Below are positions 1 to 12,000 of a DNA stretch of 64,000 nt, in pieces. The notes beneath the pieces were generated by a model. That model searched no databases. It was not told the DNA's origin and saw only the letters and a list, made by a program, of their open reading frames with translations. Each line of letters begins with the position of its first letter. The stretch's first letter is position 1. The position numbers and the translations under genes are program-made. Source of the stretch: Mastigias papua (Eukaryota > Cnidaria > Scyphozoa > Rhizostomeae > Mastigiidae); assembly GCA_964019165.1 (NCBI GenBank), contig OZ025276.1:10464005-10528004 (forward strand), in the 5' to 3' direction.

Positions 1-2
1 GA

Positions 3-1112
3 ACGATGTTTGAAACTTTTGAAGCGACCCTTGCACGATTCCCCGAAACACTTCTAGGCGATAAATCAAAGCGTTTGCCGTATTTTGACGAACAACGTCA
101 GTGCCTCTTTTTTAATCGTTGCCGCATATCGTTCGAAGCAATACTATTCTTTTTCCAAAGCCATGGCTGTCTCATCAGACCTTGCGATAAAAACATATTG
201 GATTTTGAACAAGAGTGCATATTCTACGGCCTGAGTGACGATGTAATACTAAACATGAAGGAAAGAGAAGGATACGCGAGACATGAGCCAAGGAAATTGG
301 AAACTACTCACAGAACCTATCGTGAAAAGTTCCACGATTTCCTAGAGCATCCGAATTCATCATTTCCCGCGCGGTGTTTTGCTGTCCTCTCACTTTCTAC
401 CGTTGTCGCCTCGGTATTCATGGCTTGCATAACAACCATTCCTCATATACGTAGCGAGGATAGCTCCACTTCACTTCTCAAAAATCCCCTTTCATTGGCA
501 GAATTCGTGATGAATACTTTCTTTGGGTTGGAACTCATACTAAGATTTTTTAGCGCACCAAACAGATCTTCCTTCGTCAAATCACCTATGAATGCTGTAG
601 ATACTTTTGCTGTATTTCCGTATTTCATTATTTTCGCCGTCGACGAGACGCAAATTGCAAATCTTGGTTTCATTAAGGCGCTACGTACGATCAGAGTTCT
701 GCGCTTTTTACGATTTTCGCGACATTCAGATACGCTTCGTGTTGTTTTGAACATTCTAAGTAGCAGTGTGCAAGATTTATTTACTGTAGTATTCTGCATG
801 CTACTTATGTCAATTGTCTGGGGCAGTCTTGCGTTTTACATCGAACTAGGCACGGAAAATACTCAATTCACAAGCATCCCAGAGGGTATGTGGTGGGCCA
901 TCCAGACCGTCGTCTGTCTTGGCTACGGCGACGTCGTTCCTGTTACGCTACCTGGTAAAATTGCCGCGGCAACAGTAGCTGTCGTTGGCGCGCTCACGTT
1001 AACGGTACCACTGCTGTCGATTGGTGGGCGTTACCTACAAATGTACTCACGTACATTTGCAGTAAGCAATTCACTTGATGTTACTGATGAAGAAGCTGGT
1101 AACGTACTTTGA
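3..1112 (+). CDS. Shaker-type voltage-gated potassium channel, 5'-truncated by window edge
   Basis: Forms a tetrameric voltage-gated K+ channel in the plasma membrane. Numbering from the first in-window Met (position 6): an N-terminal T1 tetramerisation domain (about 1-90, with FPETLLGD and YFDEQ as in Shaker), S1 (about 122-146), S2 (165-183, with the conserved F-x-x-E pair), S3 (196-213, ending in PYF), an S4 voltage sensor with arginines at every third position (about 227-239), S5 (256-281), pore helix and filter (291-309), S6 (317-342), and a short C-tail ending in TGA. The frame is open to the left edge and the T1 domain lacks its first strand, so this Met is probably internal and the true start lies outside the window. 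The visible part has no intron. The filter reads CLGYGD instead of TVGYGD and S6 lacks the usual PVP motif, so it may be a modifier subunit or a channel with unusual gating. Family assignment is firm; the subfamily is Shaker-like by the T1 domain. Confidence 0.93.
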   Translation, partial: TMFETFEATLARFPETLLGDKSKRLPYFDEQRQCLFFNRCRISFEAILFFFQSHGCLIRPCDKNILDFEQECIFYGLSDDVILNMKEREGYARHEPRKLETTHRTYREKFHDFLEHPNSSFPARCFAVLSLSTVVASVFMACITTIPHIRSEDSSTSLLKNPLSLAEFVMNTFFGLELILRFFSAPNRSSFVKSPMNAVDTFAVFPYFIIFAVDETQIANLGFIKALRTIRVLRFLRFSRHSDTLRVVLNILSSSVQDLFTVVFCMLLMSIVWGSLAFYIELGTENTQFTSIPEGMWWAIQTVVCLGYGDVVPVTLPGKIAAATVAVVGALTLTVPLLSIGGRYLQMYSRTFAVSNSLDVTDEEAGNVL

Positions 1113-1619
1113 GTAAAAACCATAGTGCGTATATCATTTTAAATACCAATATGAATACAGAAACTAGTATGGACTAACACTTAACTGCAACACACGTTTT
1201 GCAGTACACTACTGCTCAAAAAGTTAATAAAGCTCCGTGCTGGTTTTTGAGCGCTAAGAAGGTTGATAAGTTGCATAGATTTCACATGAAAATCTATGCA
1301 TTTCAGTAGTTTATTAGTGTAGTGCTTATCCGTCTGTGTAACATTGTAGTGTTACAGAAAATTCAGATTCTTGCTGCCAAAATCTTAGAAAAGTTTCAGT
1401 ATTGAAATCGTAAAATAGAAAGTTTTATTGCTTGGTGAACATAGAACTTCAAGTCTGTTTGACGAAGCACTTGGCTCACTCATTGGAAGACAACCGATCA
1501 TAGATGTTTTTCGTTAAGATTGTATAGTTTCTGGAATGGGTTAAAACTTTGCTGTTATGTTTGCAGCACTTAAGTGTAATGCATTCCAATACGTCAGCTT
1601 TTTAATCAAATTCATTCAC
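1113..1619. other. 3' flank of the K+ channel gene, nothing recognised
   Basis: AT-rich non-coding sequence. Apart from the AATAAA at 1226 no gene, repeat or RNA was recognised. Confidence 0.6.
1226..1231 (+). promoter_or_regulatory. Candidate polyadenylation signal of the K+ channel gene
   Basis: A canonical AATAAA hexamer lies about 115 bases after the TGA stop. It is the first such hexamer downstream. In AT-rich DNA this could occur by chance. Confidence 0.4.
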
Positions 1620-3050
1620 CCTCATTCATTTTTCACCAAAATACCAGGAGTATTGCCAAAGTGTTAAACCAACAGTGCCTCGTTTTCGTCACTTTTCAGT
1701 CTCACATGAAAATCAGTGAACTTCGTTTCCCGTTAATTCCCAAAAGAGTACCAAGACATAGTGCCTTATTTCCACTTGTTTTCCAGTCAAGATCATCCCG
1801 TTGAAACAAGGATCATTTTTCACAAAAATACGAAGTGTACAGCCTTACTTTTAGCAATAAAATGCGTTGTTTTCAATATCTTTTAGCATCAAATTTAGTC
1901 AGCCCAAGTCAATGCTGATAATTTTTTTATAATATGCCATTTGTATTGCCTTACTGTTTGGCAAATATTGCCTCGTTTACCTCATTGTTTAGCCTCGAAC
2001 CATCATTAGCCAAATTCACTGTTAATCACTTTTTATCAAGATACCATGACTATGTCATAATATTTTGGCCATCATTCCGACCGTTTCACCAATTTTAGCC
2101 TCAACTCATATATCAGAATAAGTCTTTGGTCATTCTTCGCTAGAATGTAAAATGCTTCTATTTTTCATACTTTCTCAACCATGAATCAACGTCAGTCATA
2201 TTCAGCTATGTTTAAGAGAGTTTGCACTAGTGCCAAGTCTCGTTTCTGTTACTCTCTTATCAACCCATTTCAGTTCACCTTTAGTTAAAAATTATCTACT
2301 GTTTATCACAAGTGAAAGTGGAATTGGACAGAAAACTTTACCAAAGGTTGAACGTATTTACCAAACTGGTTATATACAGGCCTACAAATGAGATTGAAAA
2401 GAGACGTTGCAATCAGAATTTTGCTACAAGGTCCGATACTATTACCGTTAGATGTTTTTGTTACTAGAAGATATTAGTTTTCTCAATATTTGAAAGTTTA
2501 ATTAACACGTGCTTCGTTTTGCGTGATCACGACTAAGGTTTTCCGTTCGACCTACATATTATCACTAGTTCAAGGTCATTACGTCTATTTATGTCTTTTA
2601 TCTAATTGGGTGCTATAAGCTATACGACCTTATCACTGTTACCCGCCTATCACAACACTAGCCACAACCTACCTCACTTCTTTCAATACAATATTTTACA
2701 CTAATCAACAAATACTGTACCATTTGGTATCAATACTCAGTATTCCTGCTCAATCATTTCTTTCATTATCATGACCTTTCCAACAACAATAACAACCAAC
2801 CAAATTGTAACAACCTAACATATCACGGAAACCTACCAAAGCTATAACTTTAACTTCTAGCCACAAAACTTTCTACTCACTTTCATCACTTTTCAACTAC
2901 CCATCAATTTGACCCTCTTTACATTTTTCTCAATTTCGTCTCACACTCACATCAACTGTCTTATGTTTTGGCCACAATTGGCTCATTTTCACCACTATTT
3001 AATATCCAATCAAAATCAATCAGCATCAATTCTAGTCATTTTTTCATTAA
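1620..3050. repeat. Decayed flank of the 107-bp satellite
   Basis: Fragments of the satellite monomer recur at low identity. For example 1824-1890 keeps the order catttttcac / aaaata / acagccttactttt / aatgcgttgttttc of the monomer, and 2030-2090 keeps tcactttt / agatacca / atattttggcc. Identity rises toward 2960-3060, where recognisable monomers begin. This is read as old, no longer homogenised copies at the array edge. Confidence 0.6.
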
Positions 3051-6000
3051 CAACCACAGGTTATAGCCTTATTTTTTGGCCAAAAATGCCTCATTTTCAT
3101 CACTTTTCAATCTGCAATCAAAATCAATCAATTTCAAATTTGGTCATTTTTGAGCAAAATGCCAAGGCTATAGCCTTAGTTTTTGGCCAAAAATGCCTCA
3201 TTTTCATCACTTTTCAATCTGCAATCAAAATCAATCAATTTCAAATTTGGTCATTTTTGAGCAAAATACCAAGGCTATAGCCTTACTTTTTGGCCACAAA
3301 TGCCTCATTTTCATCACTTTTCAATCTGCAATCACAATCAATCATTTTCAAATTTGGTCATTTTTGAGCAAAATACCAAGGCTATAGCCTAACTTTTTGG
3401 CCACAAATGCCTCATTCTCATCACTTTTCAATCTGCAATCAAAATCAATCAATTTCAAATTTGGTCATTTGTAAGCAAAATACCAAGGCTATAGCCTTAC
3501 TTTTTGGCCAAAAATGCCTCATTTTCATCACTTTTCAATCTGCAATCAAAATCAATCAATTTCAAATTTGGTCATTTTTGAGCAAAATACCAAGGCTATA
3601 GCCTTACTTTTTGGCCAAAAATGCCTCATTTTCATCACTTTTCAATCTGCAATCAAACTCAATCAATTTCAAATTTGGTCATTTTTGAGCAAAATACCAA
3701 GGCTATAGCCTTACTTTTTGGCCAAAAATGCCTCATTTTCATCACTTTTCAATCTGCAATCAAAATCAATCAATTTCAAATTTGGTCATTTTTCAGCAAA
3801 ATACCAAGGCTATAGCCTTACTTTTTGGCCAAAAATGCCTCATTTTCATCACTTTTCAATCTGCAATCAAAATCAATCAATGTCAAATTTGGTCATTTTT
3901 GAGCAAAATACCAAGGCTATAGCCTTACTTTTTGGCCAAAAATGCCTCATTTTCATCACTTTTCAATCTGCAATCAAAATCAATCAATTTGAAATTTGGT
4001 CATTTTTGAGCAAAATACCAAGGCTATAGCCTTACTTTTTGGCCAAAAATGCCTCATTTTCATCACTTTTCAATCTGCAATCAAAATCAATCAATGTCAA
4101 ATTTGGTCATTTTTGAGCAAAATACCAAGGCTATAGCCTAACTTTTTGGCCACAAATGCCTCATTCTCATCACTTTTCAATCTGCAATCAAAATCAATCA
4201 ATTTCAAATTTGGTCATTTGTAAGCAAAATACCAAGGCTATAGCCTTACTTTTTGGCCAAAAATGCCTCATTTTCATCACTTTTCAATCTGCAATCAAAA
4301 TCAATCAATTTCAAATTTGGTCATTTTTGAGCAAAATACCACGGCTATAGCCTTACTTTTTGGCCAAAAATGCCTCATTTTCATCACTTTTCAATCTGCA
4401 ATCAAACTCAATCAATTTCAAATTTGGTCATTTTTGAGCAAAATACCAAGGCTATAGCCTTACTTTTTGGCCAAAAATGCCTCATTTTCATCACTTTTCA
4501 ATCTGCAATCAAAATCAATCAATTTCAAATTTGGTCATTTTTCAGCAAAATACCAAGGCTATAGCCTTACTTTTTGGCCAAAAATGCCTCATTTTCATCA
4601 CTTTTCAATCTGCAATCAAAATCAATCAATGTCAAATTTGGTCATTTTTGAGCAAAATACCAAGGCTATAGCCTTACTTTTTGGCCATAAATGCCTCATT
4701 TTCATCACTTTTCAATCTGCAATCAAAATCAATCAATTTGAAATTTGGTCATTTTTGAGCAAAATACCAAGGCTATAGCCTTACTTTTTGGCCAAAAATG
4801 CCTCATTTTCATCACTTTTCAATCTGCAATCAAAATCAATCAATGTCAAATTTGGTCATTTTTGAGCAAAATACCAAGGCTATAGCCTTACTTTTGGCCA
4901 AAAATGCCTCAGTTTCATCACTTTTCAATCTGCAATCAAAATCAATCAATTTCAAATTTGGTCATTTGTGAGCAAAATACCAAGGCTATAGCCTTACTTT
5001 TTGGCCATAAATGCCTCATTTTCATCACTTTTAAATCTGCAATCAAACTCAATCAATTTCAAATTTGGTCATTTTTGAGCAAAATACCAAGGCTATAGCC
5101 TTACTTTGTGGCCAAAAATGCCTCATTTTCATCACTTTTCAATCTGCAATCAAAATCAATCAATTTCAACTTTGGTCATTTGTGAGCAAAATACCAAGGC
5201 TATAGCCTTACTTTTTGGCCATAAATGCCTCATTTTCATCACTTTTCAATCTGTAATCAAAATCAATCAATTTCAAATTTGGTCATTTGTGAGCAAAATA
5301 CCAAGGCTATAGCCTTACTTTTTGGCCACAAATGCCTCATTTTCATCACTTTTCAATCTGCAATCAAAATCAATCAATTTCAAATTTGGTCATTTTTGAG
5401 CAAAATACCAAGGCTATAGCCTTACTTTTTGGCCAAAAATGCCTCATGTTCATCACTTTTCAATCTGCAATCAAAATCAATCAATTTCAAATTTGGTCAT
5501 TTTGGAGCAAAATACCAAGGCTATAGCCTTACTTTTTGGCCAAAAATGCCTCATTTTCATCACTTTTCAATCTGCAATCAAAATCAATCAATTTGAAATT
5601 TGGTCATTTTTGAGCAAAATACCAAGGCTATAGCCTTACTTTTTGGCCAAAAATGCCTCATTTTCATCACTTTTCAATCTGCAATCAAAATCAATCAATT
5701 TCAAATTTGGTCATTTTTGAGCAAAATACCAAGGCTATAGCCTTACTTTTTGGCCAAAAATGCCTCATTTTCATCACTTTTCAATCTGCAATCAAAATCA
5801 ATCAATGTCAAATTTGGTCATTTTTGAGCAAAATACCAAGGCTATAGCCTTACTTTTGGCCAAAAATGCCTCAGTTTCATCACTTTTCAATCTGCAATCA
5901 AAATCAATCAATTTCAAATTTGGTCATTTGTGAGCAAAATACCAAGGCTATAGCCTTACTTTTTGGCCATAAAAGCCTCATTTTCATCACTTTTCAATCT

Positions 6001-9000
6001 GCAATCAAACTCAATCAATTTCAAATTTGGTCATTTTTGAGCAAAATACCAAGGCTATAGCCTTACTTTGTGGCCAAAAATGCCTCATTTTCATCACTTT
6101 TCAATCTGCAATCAAAATCAATCAATTTCAACTTTGGTCATTTGTGAGCAAAATACCAAGGCTATAGCCTTACTTTTTGGCCAAACATGCCTCATTTTCA
6201 TCACTTTTCAATCTGTAATCAAAATCAATCAATTTCAAATTTGGTCATTTGTGAGCAAAATACCAAGGCTATAGCCTTACCTTTTGGCCACAAATGCCTC
6301 ATTTTCATCACTTTTCAATCTGCAATCAAAATCAATCAATTTCAAATTTGGTCATTTTTGAGCAAAATACCAAGGCAATAGCCTTACTTTTTGGCCATAA
6401 ATGCCTCATTTTCATCACTTTTCAATCTGCAATCAAACTCAATCAATATCAAATTTGGTCATTTTTGAGCAAAATACCAAGGCTATAGCCTTACGTTTTG
6501 GCCAAAATGCCTCATTTTCATCACTTTTCAATCTGCAATCAAAATCAATCAATTTCAAATTTGGTCATTTTTGAGCAAAATACCAAGGCTATAGCCTTAC
6601 TTTGTGGCCAAACATGCCTCATTTTCATCACTTTTCAATCTGCAATCAAAATCAATCAATTTGAAATTTGGTCATTTTTGAGCAAAATACCAAGGCTATA
6701 GCCTTACTTTTTGGCCATAAATGCCTCATTTTCATCACTTTTCAATCTGCAATCAAAATCAATCAATTTCAAATTTGGTCATTTGTGAGCAAAATACCAA
6801 GGCTATAGCCTTACTTTTTGGCCACAAATGCCTCATTTTCATCACTTTTCAATCTGCAATCAAAATCAATCAATTTCAAATTTGGTTATTTTTGAGCAAA
6901 ATACCAAGGCTATAGCCTTACTTTTTGGCCAAAAATGCCTCATTTTCATCACTTTTCAATCTGCAATCAAAATCAATCAATTTCAAATTTGGTCATTTTT
7001 CAGCAAAATACCAAGGCAATAGCCTTACTTTTTGGCCAAAAATGCCTCATTTTCATCACTTTTCAATCTGCAATCAAAATCAATCAATGTCAAATTTGGT
7101 CATTTTTGAGCAAAATACCAAGGCTATAGCCTTACTTTTTGGCCAAAAATGCCTCATTTTCATCACTTTTCAATCTGCAATCAAACTCAATCAATTTCAA
7201 ATATGGTCATTTTTGAGCAAACTACCAAGGCTATAGCCTTACTTTTTGGCCAAAAATGCCTCATTTTCATCACTTTTCAATCTGCAATCAAAATCAATCA
7301 ATGTCAAATTTGGTCATTTTTGAGCAAAATACCAAGGCTATAGCCTTACTTTTTGGCCAAAAATGCCTCATGTTCATCACTTTTCAATCTGCAATCAAAA
7401 TCAATCAATTTCAAATTTGGTCATTTTGGAGCAAAATACCAAGGCTATAGCCTTACTTTTTGGCCAAAAATGCCTCATTTTCATCACTTTTCAATCTGCA
7501 ATCAAAATCAATCAATTTCAAATTTGGTCATTTTTGAGCAAAATACCAAGGCTATAGCCTTACTTTTTGGCCAAAAATGCCTCATTTTCATCACTTTTCA
7601 ATCTGCAATCAAAATCAATCAATTTCAAATTTGGTCATTTTTGAGCAAAATACCAAGGCTATAGCCTTACTTTTTGGCCAAAAATGCCTCATTTTCATCA
7701 CTTTTCAATCTGCAATCAAAATCAATCAATTTCAAATTTGGTCATTTTTGAGCAAAATACCAAGGCTATAGCCTTACTTTTGGCCAAAAATGCCTCAGTT
7801 TCATCACTTTTCAATCTGCAATCAAAATCAATCAATTTCAAATTTGGTCATTTGTGAGCAAAATACCAAGGCTATAGCCTTACTTTTTGGCCATAAATGC
7901 CTCATTTTCATCACTTTTCAATCTGCAATCAAACTCAATCAATTTCAAATTTGGTCATTTTTGAGCAAAATACCAAGCCTATAGCCTTACTTTGTGGCCA
8001 AAAATGCCTCATTTTCATCACTTTTCAATCTGCAATCAAAATCAATCAATTTCAAATTTGGTCATTTTTGAGCAAAATACCAAGGCTATAGCCTTACTTT
8101 TTGGCCATAAATGCCTCATTTTCATCACTTTTCAATCTGTAATCAAAATCAATCAATTTCAAATTTGGTCATTTGTGAGCAAAATACCAAGGCTATAGCC
8201 TTACTTTTTGGCCACAAATGCCTCATTTTCATCACTTTTCAATCTGCAATCAAAATCAATCAATTTCAAATTTGGTCATTTTTGAGCAAAATACCAAGGC
8301 TATAGCCTTACTTTTTGGCCAAACATGCCTCATTTTCATCACTTTTCAATCTGCAATCAAAATCAATCAATTTCAAATTTGGTCATTTTTGAGCAAAATA
8401 CCAAGGCTATAGCCTTACTTTTTGGCCAAAAATGCCTCATTTTCATCACTTGTCAATCTGCAATCAAACTCAATCAATTTCAAATTTGGTCATTTTTGAG
8501 CAAAATACCAAGGCTATAGCCTTACTTTGTGGCCAAAAATGCCTCATTTTCATCACTTTTCAATCTGCAATCAAAATCAATCAATTTCAAATTTGGTCAT
8601 TTGTGAGCAAAATACCAAGGCTATAGCCTTACTTTTTGGCCATAAATGCCTCATTTTCATCACTTTTCAATCTGTAATCAAAATCAATCAATTTCAAATT
8701 TGGTCATTTGTGAGCAAAGTACCAAGGCTATAGCCTTACTTTTTGGCCACAAATGCCTCATTTTCATCACTTTTCAATCTGCAATCAAAATCAATCAATT
8801 TCAAATTTGGTCATTTTTGAGCAAAATACCAAGGCTATAGCCTTACGTTTTGGCCAAAATGCCTCATTTTCATCACTTTTCAATCTGCAATCAAAATCAA
8901 TCAATTTCAAATTTGGTCATTTTTGAGCAAAATACCAAGGCTATAGCCTTACTTTGTGGCCAAACATGCCTCATTTTCATCACTTTTCAATCTGCAATCA

Positions 9001-12000
9001 CAATCAATCAATTTGAAATTTGGTCATTTTTGAGCAAAATACCAAGGCTATAGCCTTACTTTTTGGCCATAAATGCCTCATTTTCATCACTTTTCAATCT
9101 GCAATCAAAATCAATCAATTTCAAATTTGGTCATTTGTGAGCAAAATACCAAGGCTATAGCCTTACTTTTTGGCCATAAATGCCTCATTTTCATCACTTT
9201 TCAATCTGTAATCAAAATCAATCAATTTCAAATTTGGTCATTTGTGAGCAAAATACCAAGGCTATAGCCTTACTTTTTGGCCAAAAATGCCTCATTTTCA
9301 TCACTTTTCAATCTGCAATCAAAATCAATCAATGTCAAATTTGGTCATTTTTGAGCAAAATACCAAGGCTATAGCCTTACTTTTTGGCCAAAAATGCCTC
9401 ATTTTCATCACTTTTCAATCTGCAATCAAACTCAATCAATTTCAAATATGGTCATTTTTGAGCAAACTACCAAGGCTATAGCCTTACTTTTTGGCCAAAA
9501 ATGCCTCATTTTCATCACTTTTCAATCTGCAATCAAAATCAATCAATTCCAAATTTGGTCAATTTTGAGCACAATACCAAGGGTATAGCCTTACTTTTTG
9601 GCCACAAATGCCTCATTTTCATCACTTTTCAATCTGCAATCAAAATCAATCAATTTCAAATTTGGTCATTTTTCAGCAAAATACCAAGGCTATAGCCTTA
9701 CTTTTTGGCCACAAATGCCTCATTTTCATCACTTTTCAATCTGCAATCAAAATCAATCAATTTCAAATTTGGTCATTTTTGAGCAAAATACCAAGGCTAT
9801 AGCCTTACTTTTTCGCCACAAATGCCTCATTTTCATCACTTTTCAATCTGCAATCAAACTCAATCAATTTCAAATATGGTCATTTTTGAGCAAACTACCA
9901 AGGCTATAGCCTTACTTTTTGGCCAAAAATGCCTCATTTTCATCACTTTTCAATCTGCAATCAAAATCAATCAATTCCAAATTTGGTCAATTTTGAGCAT
10001 AATACCAAGGGTATAGCCTTACTTTTTGGCCACAAATGCCTCATTTTCATCACTTTTCAATCTGCAATCAAAATCAATCAATTTCAAATTTGGTCATTTT
10101 TCAGCAAAATACCAAGGCTATAGCCTTACTGTTTGGCCAAAAATGCCTCATTTTCATCACTTTTCAATCTGCAATCAAAATCAATCAATGTCAAATTTGG
10201 TGAATTTTGAGCAAAATACCAAGGCTATAGCCTTACTTTTTGGCCAAAAATGCCTCATTTTCATCACTTTTCAATCTGCAATCAAAATCAATCAATTTCA
10301 AATTTGGTCATTTTTCAGCAAAATACCAAGGCTATAGCCTTACTTTTTGGCCAAAAATGCCTCATTGTCATCACTTTTCAATCTGCAATCAAAATCAATC
10401 AATTTCAAATTTGGTCATTTGTGAGCAAACTACCAAGGCTATAGCCTTACTTTTTGGCCATAAATGCCTCATTTTCATCACTTTTCAATCTGTAATCAAA
10501 ATCAATCAATTTCAAATTTGGTCATATGTGAGCAAAATACCAAGGCTATAGCCTTACTTTTTGGCCACAAATGCCTCATTTTCATCACTTTTCAATCTGC
10601 AATCAAAATCAATCAATTTCAAATTTGGTCATTTTTGAGCAAAATACCAAGGCTATAGCCTTACTGTTTGGCCAAAAATGCCTCATTTTCATCACTTTTC
10701 AATCTGCAATCAAAATCAATCAATTTCAAATTTGGTCATTTTTGAGCAAAATACCAAGGCTATAGCCTTACTGTTTGGCCAAAAATGCCTCATTTTCATC
10801 ACTTTTCAATCTGCAATCAAAATCAATCAATTTCAAATTTGGTCATTTTTGAGCAAAATACCAAGGCTATAGCCTTACTTTTTGGCCAAAAATACCTCAT
10901 TTTCATCACTTTTCAATCTGCAATCAAAATCAATCAATTTCAAATTTGGTCATTTTTGAGCAAAATACCAAGGCTATAGCCTTACTGTTTGGCCAAAAAT
11001 GCCTCATTTTCATCACTTTTCAATCTGCAATAAAACTCAATCAATGTCAAATTTGGTCATTTTTGAGCAAAATACCAAGGCTATAGTCTTACTTTTTGGC
11101 CAAAAATGCCTCATTTTCATCACTTTTCAATCTGCAATCAAAATCAATCAATTTCACATTTGGTCATGTTTGAGCAAAATACCAAGGCTATAGCCTTACT
11201 TTTTGGCCAAAAATGCCTCATTTTCATCACTTTTCAATCTGCAATCAAAATCAATCAATGTCAAATTTGGTCATTTTGGAGCAAAATACCAAGGCTATAG
11301 CCTTACTTTTTGGTCAAAAATGCCTCATTTTCATCACTTCAATCTGCAATCAAAATCAATCAATTTCAAATTTGGTCATTTTTGAGCAAAATACCAAGGC
11401 TATAGCCTTACTTTTTGGCCAAAAATGCCTCATTTTCATCACTTTTCAATCTGCAATCAAAATCAATCAATTTGAAATTTGGTCATTTTTGAGCAAAATA
11501 CCAAGGCTATAGCCTTACTTTTTGGCCACAAATGCCTCATTCTCATCACTTTTCAATCTGCAATCAAAATCAATCAATTTCAAATTTGGTATTTCTCAGC
11601 AAAATACCAAAGCTATAGCCTTACTTTTTGGCCAAAAATGCCTCATTTTCATCCACTTTTCAATCTGCAATCAAAATCAATCAATTTCAAATTTGGTCAT
11701 TTTGAGCAAAATACCAAGGCTATAGCCTTACTTTGTGGCCAAAAATGCCTCATTTCCATCACATTTCAATCTGCAATCAAAATCAATCAATTTCAAATTT
11801 GGTCATTTTTGAGCAAAATACCAAGGCTATAGCCTTACGTTTTGGCCACAAATGCCTCATTTTCATCACTTTTCATCTGCAATCAAAATCAATCATTTGA
11901 AATTTGGTCATTTTTGAGCAAAATACCAAGGCTATAGCCTTACTTTTTGGCCAAAAATGCCTCATTTCATCACTTGTCAATCTGCAATCAAAATCAATCA

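Noticed and set aside
443..799. 118-codon frame antisense to the K+ channel
   Set aside because: A shadow of the real channel gene with no domain likeness.
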